DNA of 64,000 nucleotides, from positions 277,124 through 341,123 of the forward strand of contig CALYLW010000314.1 in NCBI GenBank assembly GCA_944989445.1, written 5' to 3'. The first letter of the stretch is position 1. Each line of letters starts with the position of its first letter. This document shows, piece after piece, positions 12,115-24,571 of the stretch. Origin of the DNA: Ampullaceana balthica. Lineage: Eukaryota > Mollusca > Gastropoda > Lymnaeidae. Both the position numbers and the translations under genes were made by a program. The notes under the pieces were generated by a model. The model worked only from the letters and a program-made list of their open reading frames with translations, ran no database searches and was not told the DNA's origin.

Positions 12115-12445
12115 ACTTTTTCAAAATTATCTCAAGGTCTTTCTCTTTTGTCCAGCCAAAAAATGGAATTCTCTACCATTACACGTCCGTAGTATTCCAA
12201 CTACCAAGTCCTTAAGACTGCCCTTAAGACACATCTTTTCAAAATTTATTTTCAAAATTAATAAAACATTTTTTAAATGATTAATGTAGCTTATGAGTTA
12301 TGAGGAATGTACTTTAATTTATGTATTTGTTATGATATGAATGTTTCTTTGATACTTATATGTATGTTATTATCTTCATGTAAAGCGCTGTGAGCCCAGT
12401 TTCTTACTGGTATACAGCGCTATATAAAATATCTATTTATTTATT
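12115..12445 (+). pseudogene. LINE 3' end: RT C-terminal fragment plus tail
   Basis: Translating plus-strand bases from about 12139 gives RSFSFVQPKKWNSLPLH, then VRSIPTTKS. This matches the common C-terminal tail of CR1/L2/Jockey-type non-LTR retrotransposon polyproteins (consensus-like features: PK, WNSLP, TTKS, LKTHLF). A one-base loss at about 12210 shifts the frame; the next phase reads KTALKTHLFKIYF. A short 3' UTR follows with the paired AGCGCT hairpin motif (12384-12425) and a (TTTA)n tail. It is 5'-truncated and dead. Confidence 0.75.
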
Positions 12446-12763
12446 TATTCCTTTTTTTAATCTGTACAGCGTGTTCAATAATGTATTAATCTTTTCTACC
12501 AATGACGTCACTATAAATGGCCATTTATTCCTTAAAGCAAAAGCCCAAATACCCGATACACAAAATATAAAGATGGTATATTACCACATTCCTTGAATGT
12601 CAAGTAAAATATAAGCCCGAAATCGTTCAGAGAGCATGCGCAGAAATGCGCGTTAAATGCAATATGGCGTTCAAGGGGGGAAAATTGCTTGGATTTATTT
12701 GTTTTGTCTGCAATAATTTTTAACTACAGCTGAGAGGTACGGCGATGGGAGCAAGGAATTGTT

Positions 12764-13130
12764 TGAGATATGTGGTGTTGGGAGATATGTGGTTTTGGGA
12801 GATAGGTGGTGTTGGGAGATAGGTGGTGTTGGGAGATATGTGGTGTTGGGAGATAGGCGGTGTTGGGAGATAGGCGGTGTTGGGAGATAGGTGGTGTTGT
12901 GAGATAGGTGGTGTTGGGAGATAGGTGATGTTGGGAGATAGGTGGTGTTGGGAGATATGTGGTGTTGGGAGATAGGTGGTGTTGGGAGATAGGTGGTGTT
13001 GGGAGATAGGTGGTGTTGGGAGATATGTGGTGTTGGGAGATAGGTGGTGTTGGGAGATATGTGGTGTTGGGAGATAGGTGGTGTTGGGAGATATGTGGTG
13101 TTGGGAGATAGGTGGTGTTGGGAGATATGT
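12764..13130. repeat. Minisatellite, 17-bp unit, ~22 copies
   Basis: Unit GTGGTGTTGGGAGATAG, with TATG, GCGG and GATG variants at the unit junctions. The minus-strand frame of His/Ser/Pro/Thr repeats is a by-product. Confidence 0.96.
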
Positions 13131-13717
13131 ACCACACGTCGCTGTTGTGTTCGTTAAGCTTTTATTTAACTGACTCCTAACTACACAACGTTTACCATAT
13201 GCATTTTTTCCCTAAACCAGCCAGGCTTACTAATACGACTTAAAAGCACGCCATATTTGCATGATAATCAACCCAGCTACAACATCTATGTCTTTCTGAT
13301 CATCGCAATTCATCTAAGCAATAAGTTACGTTGAGGTTAGTGCGTGCTAAAAAAAAACACATGTAAATTTTTAAATACTAGAACGTATTTTGTAACAAGT
13401 AAAATTCAGTAAATGGGGATTTGAATGCTCTTGATATTTCAAGATGGGCGCGAATGAGGTCATCGCTTCCGTTTCGGGATGGATGGGTCGAACACTCGTG
13501 TAAGCGATCTTATAACATGAGGTTGTGATGTACCCTTAAAATGACACATCGAGTTTCAGTCAAATATTTCGCAAAAAGCTTTTTGACATTATCCCTGAAA
13601 TGTTAGAATTTTTTATCATGACTATTCCCTTACCACAGAGAAGACACAAGGTTATATTTTAGCCGACTGGTAGATGATACTGAAATGTGTGACAGCTGGG
13701 AACATATTGCCTAAAAT

Positions 13718-14070
13718 TAGGGGTGGACCGGATTTCGGCTCTGGCAAATCCGGAATACAGAATTTTTAACAAATTTGGCTCCGGCAAAAATTTCACTTCA
13801 TAAATCCGGCCAAATCCAGGCTGGCTGGTAGAGCCAATTTAAATATATAAATGAAATGGCTCCGGCAAATCCTGATTCCGGCCAATTTTACAAATGAGGC
13901 TCTGGCTCCAGCTTCGGCCTGATTTCATTTCTTAAATCAGGCCAAATCCGGCTAGCTGATAGAGCCATAATAAATATATAAATATAATGGCTCCCGCAAA
14001 TCCGGAATCCAACCTTTTTTACAAATCCGGCTCCGGCTTTTGCTACAGCCGGATTTTACTTTATAGAGCT
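13718..14070 (+). repeat. CCGG-rich dispersed repeat with internal repetition
   Basis: It begins near TAGGGGTGGACCGGATTTC and contains repeated blocks of GGCTCCGGCAAATCC, ATCCGGCCAAATCC and GGTAGAGCC followed by AATATATAAAT. Blocks recur two to three times about 120 bp apart. Part of it is shared with bases 1-51. The left end looks hAT-like but no matching right end or target duplication was found. Confidence 0.6.
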
Positions 14071-14204
14071 GGTTTTGAAAAATGTGAATCCTATACTTAA
14101 AATCAGTGTAACTTAAAATAAGTACTTTCATAATTTTAAATCCCTTATATTAACTTCTCCGCCTTTTTCTCTCTCTCTCTCTGTCTGTCGTGGTCCCACG
14201 GAAA

Positions 14205-14600
14205 AACAAAAGAAGAAAAATGACCCACTTCCCGTAATCCTATCGAGCTGAAATTTTGTACATAAACTTATGTCACTTAACAATGCATTGTTTCAAGATT
14301 TCAGATCGATCCAATGTACCGTAATTAAATTAATGCATTTTTAGTTTATCTCTATGTATCGCTATGTAGCATGTGTAGCCGTCTGCTATAGTTGACCTCC
14401 ACGGGTCACTGGAGATATACCCCAGCCCTCGATAGCCACATCCCCGTGTTGTAAAACACGGGAGTTCAGTCTGTAAATGTTTATGATAGCCTGTCGCGCT
14501 GTGCGTATTATATTGAACATAATCAATGCTTTTAGTTATGTCTCATATATATGGGATTTATAGTCAAAAACTTTGTTTTTACGGGTTGATTTTATTAATA
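14205..14600 (+). repeat. Dispersed repeat family DR1, copy 1
   Basis: It shares, in order, GAGCTGAAATTTTG, TTTCAGATCGATC, GTACCGTAATTAAATTA, GTGCGTATTATATTGAACA and TTTTAGTTATGTCTC with the copies at 35205-35665 and (inverted) 40450-40885. The shorter insert at 28293-28580 shares the first half. No coding capacity is evident. The class is unknown. Confidence 0.75.
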
Positions 14601-14945
14601 GGTATGTTTTTTATGATTAATGTCGATCTAATGTTTTGATCATCAATAGAGAAAAGAGATGGGTATGCGGGCGGACCAAATTTTCCTCTGAACACGGGTT
14701 CTAAATGCAACAAGAACGACCGCTAAATTATTATGTATGATATACATATATGTATATAGGGTTATAAAACATAGAGTCTCCCGTTTGAGAATCATCGAAA
14801 CAGCGCTTGTTTGTCAGCCCACAACCTGACATAAAGGCGCCAGGTGGGTTACTTCCACTTTGCCAGCATTAATTACCTTACATATTAACATGTTTTGTGA
14901 TGCTGTACATATGCAGCCGCCTCGTTACGAAATGGATCTAAACAC

Positions 14946-15376
14946 GTGAGAGTAATTTGTAGTCAAATTACAACGTACGTGTGAGTAATATGTTGTCTTA
15001 CAACGTACGTGAGTGTAATGTGTTGTCTTACAACGTACGTGAGTGTAATGTGTTGTCTTACTACGTACGTGAGAGTAATGTGTTGTCTTACAACGTACGT
15101 GAGAGTAATGTGTTGTCTTACAACGTATGTGAGTGTAATGTGTTGTCTTACAACGTATGTGAGTGTAATGTGTTGTCTTACAACGTACGTGAGTGTAATG
15201 TGTTGTCTTACAACGTATGTGAGAGTAATGTGTTGTCTTACTACGTACGTGAGAGTAATGTGTTGTCTTACAACGTACGTGAGTGTAATGTGTTGTCTTA
15301 AAACGTATGTGAGTGTAATGTGTTGTCTTACAACGTACGTGAGAGTAATGTGTTGTCTTACAACGTACGTGAGTGT
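14946..15376. repeat. Minisatellite, 30-bp unit, ~14 copies
   Basis: The core is GTAATGTGTTGTCTTACAAC followed by GTACGTGAG; variants are ACGT/ATGT, GAGAG/GAGTG and CAAC/CTAC. The unit is a multiple of three and lacks stops in two phases, creating spurious frames. Confidence 0.96.
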
Positions 15377-15860
15377 GTACAGTTTAGGCTTCCATGATGG
15401 CTTAGTCTCACTCGTATTTCCTCTCGAGAATCCGTGTGATTTTTTTTTAAATATGAGTACCCTACTTTGTACACCATTCTATTAATATCTTCTATAACTA
15501 TAAGCAAATGGAAACAAATATCACGTATTTTGTTTCGTCGCCGAATAATGTCTTCTTAATTTTTCATTTGGCTTGTCAGTTCTGCTCCACCAAATCAAAA
15601 ACAATTTAAATCGTAACCCACTATTTGGTCAGTAGAAGGCCTACCTGTCCTGGCGGATATTGGCTGCTATCATGCGCACTCCACTGCGTTTTCACCCAGT
15701 CTCCGACTGTCCAAATGAAAAAAAAATCATAGTTTACTATTTTACTAACTAAAGAATGACATAATATACGTTTCATTTTTTTGTATGTCCAGACTTTGAC
15801 ACAGATTAGGTGAAGCAATTGATTTTTTAAATACATAAACGTATAATAATGAGGTGAATT

Positions 15861-16997
15861 TGGTGCCCTACTGGTGGATGGCTGGGGTTCACTCAGGTGG
15901 GTGCCCTACTGGTGGATGGCTGGGGTTCACTCAGGTGGGTGCCCTACTGGTGGATGGCTGGGGTTCACTCAGGTGGGTGCCCTACTGGTGGATGGCTGGG
16001 GTTCACTCAGGTGGGTGCCCTACTGGTGGATGGCTGGGGTTCACTCAGGTGGTTGCCCTACTGGTGGATGGCTGGGGTTCACTCAGGTGGGTGCCCTACT
16101 GGTGGATGGCTGGGGTTCACTCAGGTGGGTGCCCTACTGGTGGATGGCTGGGGTTCACTCAGGTGGGTGCCCTACTGGTGGATGGCTGGGGTTCACTCAG
16201 GTGGGTGCCCTACTGGTGGATGGCTGGGGTTCACTCAGGTGGTTGCCCTACTGGTGGATGGCTGGGGTTCACTCAGGTGGGTGCCCTACTGGTGGATGGC
16301 TGGGGTTCACTCAGGTGGGTGCCCTACTGGTGGATGGCTGGGGTTCACTCAGGTGGGTGCCCTACTGGTGGATGGCTGGGGTTCACTCAGGTGGGTGCCC
16401 TACTGGTGGATGGCTGGGGTTCACTCAGGTGGGTGCCCTACTGGTGGATGGCTGGGGTTCACTCAGGTGGGTGCCCTACTGGTGGATGGCTGGGGTTCAC
16501 TCAGGTGGTTGCCCTACTGGTGGATGGCTGGGGTTCACTCAGGTGGGTGCCCTACTGGTGGATGGCTGGGGTTCACTCAGGTGGTTGCCCTACTGGTGGA
16601 TGGCTGGGGTTCACTCAGGTGGGTGCCCTACTGGTGGATGGCTGGGGTTCACTCAGGTGGGTGCCCTACTGGTGGATGGATGGGGTTCACTCAGGTGGGT
16701 GCCCTACTGGTGGATGGCTGGGGTTCACTCAGGTGGGTGCCCTACTGGTGGATGGCTGGGGTTCACTCAGGTGGGTGCCCTACTGGTGGATGGATGGGGT
16801 TCACTCAGGTGGGTGCCCTACTGGTGGATGGCTGGGGTTCACTCAGGTGGGTGCCCTACTGGTGGATGGCTGGGGTTCACTCAGGTGGGTGCCCTACTGG
16901 TGGATGGCTGGGGTTCACTCAGGTGGGTGCCCTACTGGTGGATGGCTGGGGTTCACTCAGATGGGTGCCCTACTGGTGGATGGCTGGGGTTCACTCA
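15861..16997. repeat. Minisatellite, 38-bp unit, 30 copies, very homogeneous
   Basis: The unit contains CCTACTGGTGGATGGCTGGG followed by GTTCACTCAGGTGGGTG. Only a few single-base variants occur (GGTTG for GGGTG; GATGG for GCTGG; CAGATG). All three forward phases are open for 380-480 codons because 38 is not a multiple of three and the unit has no forward stop. Confidence 0.97.
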
Positions 16998-17056
16998 TCA
17001 CTTTTCTCTACTTCTATATTAATTAAATGTGTGCTCTCATTGTTTCATCAACTTAA

Positions 17057-17345
17057 ATGTTTAGCTCAATGTTTAGTTCAATGTTTAGTTCAATGTTTGG
17101 TTCAATGTTTAGTTCAATGTTTAGTTCAATGTTTAGTTCAATGTTTAGTTCAAGGTTTAGCTCAATGTTTAGTTCAATGTTTAGTTCTATTTTTAGTTCA
17201 ATGTTTAGTTCAATGTTTGGTTCAATGTTTAGTTCAATGTTTAGTTCAATGTTTAGTTCAATGTTTAGTTCAATGTTTAGTTCAATGTTTAGTTCAATGT
17301 TTAGTTCAATTTTTAGTTCAATGTGTAGTTCAATGAATTGTTCAA
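17057..17345. repeat. Minisatellite, 12-bp unit, 24 copies
   Basis: Unit ATGTTTAGTTCA with rare variants (GGTTCA, AGCTCA, ATTTTT). It encodes a spurious Met-Phe-Ser-Ser repeat. Confidence 0.96.
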
Positions 17346-17365
17346 AGCTGCTGGCATGTTGTTCT

Positions 17366-17570
17366 AACTACAACTCCCTATGACCTATAGAAGAGAATGT
17401 CCTGGTCATATGTTACAATGTTACACCTACAACTACAACTCTCTATGACCTATAGAAGAGAATGTCTAGGTCATATGTTACAATGTTACACCTACAACTA
17501 CAACTCCCTATCACCTATAGAAGAGAATGTCTAGGTCAAATGTTACAATGTTACACCTACAACTACAACT
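17366..17570. repeat. 65-bp tandem repeat, three copies plus a partial one
   Basis: Each copy runs AACTACAACTCCCTATGACC, then TATAGAAGAGAATGTC, then GGTCATATGTTACAATG. Starts are at 17366, 17431 and 17496, with a partial copy at 17561. Confidence 0.93.
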
Positions 17571-17677
17571 GCCACCCCAGTTGCGTCATCACTCGTTTCG
17601 TCTTAGTTCCAGTTACTATTTATATCAATTCTTTATTAGCTGTATGCTTTATTGTTGCATCTGGGAAGGAGGACCTG

Positions 17678-17773
17678 ATTGTATTGTGTATGGCTGATTG
17701 TATGGTACATGGCTGAGTGTACGTTACATGGTTGATTGTACGGTGTATGGCTGATTTTCGGTATATGGCTAAT
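17678..17773. repeat. Degenerate ~20-bp tandem repeat, ~5 copies
   Basis: Repeats of GTATGGCTGATTGTA-like sequence with frequent substitutions. Confidence 0.7.
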
Positions 17774-17830
17774 GTTAGGTAAATATTCTATTTGATGTGT
17801 GGAATTTTCTCCATTAGAATAAAAGATTTA

Positions 17831-18061
17831 AGGTCCACACCGGGCGTCACAAATTGTACCGACAGGTCCACACCGGGCGTCACAAATTGTACCGACAGGT
17901 CCACACCGGGCGTCACAAATTGTACCGACAGGTCCACACCGGGCGTCACAAATTGTACCGACAGGTCCACACCGGGCGTCACAAATTGTACCGACAGGTC
18001 CACACCGGGCGTCACAAATTGTACCGACAGGTCCACACCGGGCGTCACAAATTGTACCGAC
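17831..18061. repeat. Minisatellite, 33-bp unit, seven identical copies
   Basis: The unit contains GGTCCACACCGGGCGTCACA then AATTGTACCGACA, and spans exactly 231 bp. No differences between copies were seen, indicating very recent expansion or homogenisation. Confidence 0.97.
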
Positions 18062-19791
18062 GCCCCTTTTTGCTCCCTATTTGCGGCTCAGGATTAAACC
18101 GATACGTAAACAACATTTTCTTTTAATCCTAAGTGCGGCTGTTAAAATGTTAAAACTGAACAGATTAGGTGTGAGAGCAACATCACGTGGTTTTACCAAC
18201 ACAAGAAGGCAACATCACGTGGTTTTACCAACAGGGTGCAACTTCTGACGAGGCTCACACAAGTCCGGGTATCACCTCAACGTGGCCATCAGCGTGATTG
18301 TCCAGACGCCTGCCGATGACGTTAGCGTCCACTCATGAAAACATCGGGGGCCACCCAGCGACTCTTGCCGGATTATGGCACGCCAGATGCTGCAGTCACG
18401 TGACTTGACGAGTGCCAACACCCCGCAACCCTGCCCACTTGACACTCACACTGTCGCGCACTACTTGCTGGTACGTTTGAAAGCCTGGCGATGAGGCGCT
18501 TCCTTGTGTGTATTCTTGTAGTACATTCCCTGTTGATGAGAAGTGTTCTATGCTTAAGCTGACATAAATTAGCTGATGGTTTCCCTTACAATATAGTAAT
18601 ACAACAGTCACTTGATGGATTGAGCGCTCATCCCATAAGGCACATTTCCTAGAGATCATTTTTTGTTGTTGACATTTCTGTACCATTTTTTAAAAAAATC
18701 TCGATTAAGTAGTTTCTCATTATAAGAAGGAAGTTTTAAAAATAGGAATCGGCAACTACATCTCCTAGAAAGGAGAGACTAAACTCAAGAAACGTAGTCC
18801 CAAATATATACATCTAGATACTTATGGTAAGGAACCCAAGATACTCATTCCACATACTTACTAAACGTTGCTTATTCCCAAACATACTCTAATTTACATA
18901 ATGAAAAATTCCCACTCCCATACACATACTCACACTCCCAGACACATATACTCCCAGACATATACTCATACTCGTCTCTCATACTTCAAAAGTCCCGTTC
19001 AATATTTGAAATACCGTTTTTGCCCGAATATAAAACGACCCCCAAATTTTCGACACAATTTCTTTAAATTTGGTTTTAAAAATCAAACGAAAAATAAAAT
19101 GTAGGCTACAAGCTAATTTTATTTACGATACAATGAATGAAAAACCTAAAAATTGTACTGTAACAATAGAACACGTTGAATGGTAGGGCCTAGGCCTGTG
19201 TTTTTTTAACAGTGCTCGACGGATGTTGTATTGCAGGAGGACTATGTTCAGACGCTATTTACAAGGCAAGAATTCGAAAATAACGCGAGTGATGTTCTCG
19301 ATACTGTATTTTTGGGGTGTGGGGAGGTAAAAAAAAATATTTAAAATCGTGTTACATTCAGGTCAATATGGTTAAGACTATCCCTCTTCAACTGCCTTGA
19401 CTCCATTCCTTTGAATTTGAGCCTATAAACTAAGATATAGACTAAATCTCTGCGCCCTTGCATCTTCTCATTCTAGATTGACTACAGAAATCCATAACTC
19501 AGATTCTACTTTATCATACGCCCAACAGTAACCTTGGTTTCAAATGTTATACGAAAGCTATTTTTAAAAGGCGAAAACGAAAATGCGGAAATGTCAAATT
19601 TTGGTAAAGAGTATTCGCCCCTGGGCAAGGGAAAGCATTCTCGTTCTATTATTCGTTGGGAGGAGGAGAAAAAGCTTTGAACAAATCAAACAGTAGTCAT
19701 AAACTAAAAGGCATTTTAGTGATTATTCTTTTAGTTTAGTACGGTGCTTGTAAATAACATCTATATGAATGAGATTTGTGAATTCGACATT
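18062..19791. other. Unique non-coding stretch
   Basis: No gene was recognised. A direct repeat of CATCACGTGGTTTTACCAAC lies near 18180 and 18212. At about 19011 there is a single transposon-like end, TACCGTTTTTGCCCGAATAT, whose partner end was not found. Confidence 0.5.
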
Positions 19792-20217
19792 TACCGTATT
19801 TACTCGCATATAAACAGAGTTTAGAACTATACAAATACAATAATGAAATCAAGGGGTCAGCTTATATGCGCATAGAACAAAATAGACATCGGTACAGACG
19901 ATGAAATGTATTTTTTTCTAAATATATACTTAGTTAATCATCAGTTGTTCAGAACTTATGAGCGGAGGTTCAGATATTATTATAGCAAATCATGTGGAAA
20001 GAGCAGAACACGTTTTTGTGTCATTCCAAAAGGTCAACAAACTGATATGTAACAGACAGGTAGTCAGTAGGTAAAAGTGATGTAACAAATTTCTATGAAA
20101 CAAAAATGTGGAGTAAAATTAGACAATTTTATGGTCGGCTTATATGCAGGTTTTTGCAAAAACTGACAATTTTTAAACAGTTCTATAGAGTCGGCTTATA
20201 TGCGAGTATATACGGTA
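19792..20217. mobile_element. MITE-like element with ~25-bp TIRs
   Basis: The left end TACCGTATTTACTCGCATAT and the right end ATATGCGAGTATATACGGTA are near-perfect inverted repeats. Internal copies of GTCGGCTTATATGC and GTCAGCTTATATGC lie inside. It is 426 bp long and non-coding. No clear target duplication was seen, so the superfamily is left open. Confidence 0.8.
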
Positions 20218-23200
20218 GTCAAGATATATAAATTCTTATACAATCATAAAAATTTAAAAATATTTATTTTAATCGAAAAGCATTCCCAATTATTTTATTT
20301 TTTTAACCTATGATATAGACGCGACTCAATGGGGTTACCGCCCCTGGTACGAACTGTCACCAGTAGTTGACCGCTTGACTGTGAATTGACCAAAAAGAAA
20401 TTCTTTCTTGATCTCTTAAGTCCAAAGTCTAGGAATTGTGTTGCCATTGAGTAGTAGCCCCTTAGTTTGACAACCAGCTGGGGCATCATGTAATCACATT
20501 CTGTCATAGGTGGCTTCAACCGCTAGCTCCCCGCCAAACCTACCCTTCACCACCAACCCCCTCCACACCCACCACTTGTACTTTGCCTGAAGGTTGCAAG
20601 AGTTAATTCTTTGACATCTTGCAGCCACTCTGTTTCGGAATCCAGGCGCTATCGCCACTAAAAATATCCACAATAGAGAAAAAGTTTGTTGTTCCCTTGA
20701 AGCTCATGGCGGCATCCCATACGAGCGGAGGTCAGAGGTCGGAGACCACCGAGTGCATTTAGCGTGTTGTTATGCGGACGGATGTCGGGTCTGGCAGAAT
20801 AAGGTCAATACACTCTCTGGACCTGGGATGTGATATCTTGGTGACGGCTTCCGACGATGACGTATCACATGGAGTGTTTACGTACGATTAAGTGGCATGC
20901 GGGTGCGAAAACGTGTCATCTTGTGTTGTACATTGTTGCCTCCCCTCTCTAAGATTTTTTTTGGGGGGCGGAGGTGGGGGTGGGTAATGTTTCTATATAT
21001 AGCTTTGTTTATCAAGATGCCACAGAGGGAAACACATGATTGTTCCACTGAATGTTACCTCATTCTAAGTCATGACTTGGTGTGCAATGATTATCAATTA
21101 CAGGACTTAGTGCATGACAATAAATTAGTTTAGTGCGCGAATGATAATAAATTATCAGAGTGTGTGCGTGGTATAAATTAGAGTGGTGTGTAGGATTTAA
21201 GAAGGCTATGTTGTCAGATCGACTTCTGTGTGATGTGAGAAAATAACATTACAAAAATTACTTTGTGCTCAACTTTGGCTGCCTGAATTGGACGGTTCAG
21301 TTGAAGTCAACTAACTTTCATTATCCACAAGATGTAGCCGCTTAACACTTGCGGCCAGAAATGAAACCTCAACAAGAGCTCTGGCAATGCGTGAACTTCC
21401 ATTTAACATTTTGTTTTTAAGAGAATACAATAAAGAAACGCTCTTTATCTTTATAAAAATCGAAGTTAGAGCTAAGCTCTCCCTTGGTACCCATTCGTAA
21501 AGAATTTTTTTAAACTCCCCTTAAATATTTTTTCCCACAGTTTAACATCGCTGATTTATTACATTAAAATTACACCTGTCATAAAACAAGAAAATATGCA
21601 CCCCATGCGCTTGCGGAATTTTAAAGAACCCTATATAATGTAGGTTGTCAGGATTTGTTTGTTTATTGTTTTTTTTGTGGGTGTTTTTGCTGTGGTTTAC
21701 ATGGCAGATATACTTGTACGGATAATTTACCTAGAGAATTATTATCCTACTGGAACTTTAACAATGCTCTTAGAATATATTATATATTTACGCTCATTTG
21801 TCACTGCCGCCTAACGTTGAGGGAAATCACTCTGCTTTTTTAAAATTTTGCGTTGTAAGCAGTGCTGATTGACGCAAATAGATATTTTTTGGTGCAGTAA
21901 TTTGGTGCGCTGCTTTCTAAAATTAGTTTTAAAAATCGTGTGGTGATTAGCACTGTAAAAATTATTAGATCTATATAAATACTTTGTTTAATTTTCAGGA
22001 ATATTTCGTATTTATCATAGAAGGATAAGTTACTTGGGCTTTTGACCAAAAAAAAAGTGGGCGCCGTGGATGCTCTACGACTGTAATTTAAAATTACTTT
22101 GTGTACATTTAAGGTAGTTTAATATTACGTATTTATCATACAAGGACAATTTAGTTGGGCTTTTGAAAAAGGTGGGCGCCGTAGGCGCCCTTAATAAATG
22201 GGGGGCGCCACAGGTGCCACAGCACAATCTAGTAGATAATAGTGAGGAAAACAGAATTTGACATTTACAAGATTTTTTTATGTTTATGGCATTCTTGGAA
22301 CGAAAGCTTACATTTGGCTGTTACGATGGCATTTATACAGTTGGTTCCATTACTAGGGGGAAACTTAAGTGTCTATAGGAGGGTTTATTATTGTCATTAT
22401 CACAATGAAATATGATCTGGGATGAAATTAATCATTTAAAGAACTGTGTTTATTTAGTATTTACACCTCGTAACATTGTCACTTTACAAAATCATTGGTG
22501 GCACACCATTGACATATAAGTGACACACAATCGGCACATAATTGACACTGGCACACGCGATGCACATCAGTGACTCACCAGTGCTACATAAATGGCACAC
22601 CATTGGCACGTTAGGGACGCTTTAACAAACTGGTGGCACTTCAATGACTCACCAGTGATACATAACTGGCACATCATGGACACTTATCTCTTGTAGATCA
22701 GTTTCAATACATCTTACCGGAAATGACGTAAATCATTGACAGTTGGGCGAACAAAGCAGAAACCAACCGTGCACAGTGACATGTGTTTTCACGTTTATTT
22801 TTAGACTCTAAAAGTGCTGATACTGTGTAAGTGTTTGTGTGGGATCAGGTGGGGGCGGAAGATGTATATCTTAGTTGTCTCCCTTGTTCAATTCCCATTG
22901 TCCTCATCTTTCAGCAGACTCCAAGGAAAGCTTGTGAGTTACTCTACCATTACACCCTCCTAATTGTGTGTGTGTATGTGTGTGTGTGTGTGTTTTGTTT
23001 TTTGTGCGGCTGTGGGGCTGCACTTAGATAATTTTCCGAAACTCCCCTCCCCCCTACTTACAAACAAATTCCTATTAGCAACTTGAACAACTCAACGTAT
23101 ATCGTACCCCAACACACCCTCCTCCCACACACACACACACACACACCTGAACATGTCTCTCCCCCCCCCCTCCATCATCTTACACAAACACACCTCCAAA

Positions 23201-24082
23201 TGATCCACAGCGCACCTGTTCCCATCCCTCCTCACGTGCTCGTTGACTTATCTACACGGCCTGTACAGTAGAACTATGCACTGACCTCCCACCCCACCAG
23301 ATGTGCCCCGGGAGTGAGTGGTGTAGGTACGTACCCTTGAACCAGTGAGCACACTACAGGTCGGTCGGCCGGTGTTAACTCGGGAACTCTATTGAGGTGT
23401 GGCTGTAATGACAATCTCACCTGGAGGACCATCTCAAATATATTGATCTTTAAAACAGGTAGGATTGCTTCAACGTTCTAATGCTCTACTGCGACACTTG
23501 CATAGTTAGAAGTCTAAGTGTTGTGTTGACATACATAATTCAACTCGTATTTCAACACCGTAGTTTTCATAGGTTTAAGATTATAACTGCCGAGTGCACT
23601 GTATTTTAATAGAATACCCACTAAGTTACTTTACCAGATGTTAAATTTCGTTTCAATGTTTATTGTCTTCTGTCGAAGATGTACTTAATCTCCTGTGCAA
23701 ACAAGCGAGACCAAATCTCTACCTCATACGACATCAAGGCTTCTTACGGGGATTGACTATAGCTCTAATGAGATCAATATTGTTAGTTTATAAATGTAAT
23801 ATCGTTAGCTCAAGACGACCTCCTTTCTTGTAGTTTCTGGAGCATTTAACGTTGACAGTGCTAGACAACATGCAACATTTGTATTTGATCACAAAAAATA
23901 TAGGAGATTAAATTTCCAGTACAAATTTTTTTCTAATAGATCACCAGGCACAATAATATTGGAGAATGTATAAATCAAAACTCGTAATATGTTTTATCTT
24001 ATCAGTAGTGATGAATTCAAACGAATCCGTCTTTGAAAAGATGTAAGCTTCGAATAACCGAATCTCCATATCAGAACTGCTT
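20218..24082. other. Mostly unique non-coding stretch
   Basis: No convincing gene. It contains two ~110-bp related blocks ending in AAGGTGGGCGCCGT-like sequence (about 21990-22075 and 22125-22185), a degenerate repeat of GGCACACCATTGGCAC-type sequence (about 22495-22690), a GT run at 22964-22993 and CA runs at 23108-23143. Confidence 0.45.
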
Positions 24083-24086
24083 CCCG

Positions 24087-24137
24087 TCTCTCTGGGATAC
24101 AGCGCTATATAAATTATCAATTTATTATTATTATTAT
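24087..24137 (+). mobile_element. LINE 3' tail fragment
   Basis: GGGATACAGCGCTATATAAA, then TTATCAATTTATT and (ATT)n, is nearly identical to the end of the tail at 1421-1522. Confidence 0.6.
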
Positions 24138-24356
24138 AAATACGTTTGCAAAGCGCGCAAACTGAAGAGACGCCTTACATACACCAGTAAGCGTTGTTGA
24201 TCCCTCATTCATAACAACTGTCTGTTATACCAAGCTATGAAATGTTATAGCAATACAGCTTTGATCAATTGTATTCTGTTAAAATACAAAATACACAAAC
24301 AAATTGTGCAATTAAAACAATAAACTTGAGCTTTATTTTAAACTAAAACGACAATT

Positions 24357-24387
24357 GACGTTTCGGCTAATGCCTTCATCAGTACTA
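24357..24387 (-). ncRNA. Hammerhead-ribozyme-like core of a Penelope-like element
   Basis: On the minus strand the order is CTGATGA (24376-24382), a GGC-ATTA-GCC hairpin (24365-24374) and GAAAC (24360-24364), followed by an ACG/CGT stem. This matches the order of hammerhead core boxes, and Penelope-like elements are known to carry such ribozymes in their terminal regions. It lies about 190 bp beyond the broken Penelope-like coding remnant on the same strand. Stem I is not convincingly formed and one extra A follows CTGATGA, so activity is doubtful. Confidence 0.5.
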
Positions 24388-24571
24388 TAACATAAAATAG
24401 GAACTTAAATAAATTTAAATTCTTAAAACATATTATATCATAAAATAATTTAAAATATTCATGTAAAATAAAATGAAAGGAAAAACAAAACCAAACAAGG
24501 ACACAGGATATAGAAAAAAAGGATGTATCTAAAGTTAAAGTTAAAACCACAACGGGAAAAAGATTCTGCAG

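Noticed and set aside
13718..14070. Another hAT element from its GGGGTGG-like left end
   Set aside because: No inverted partner end and no 8-bp duplication could be found; kept only as a dispersed repeat.
15854..17336. Three overlapping long forward frames (about 380-480 codons)
   Set aside because: They are the three phases of one 38-bp repeat without forward stops, plus the adjoining 12-bp repeat. No start context, no domain, equal openness in all phases.
20295..20519. A 74-codon minus-strand frame with protein-like composition
   Set aside because: No domain, no start context, no splice signals, and it starts in AT-rich repeat-flanking DNA; not enough to call a gene.
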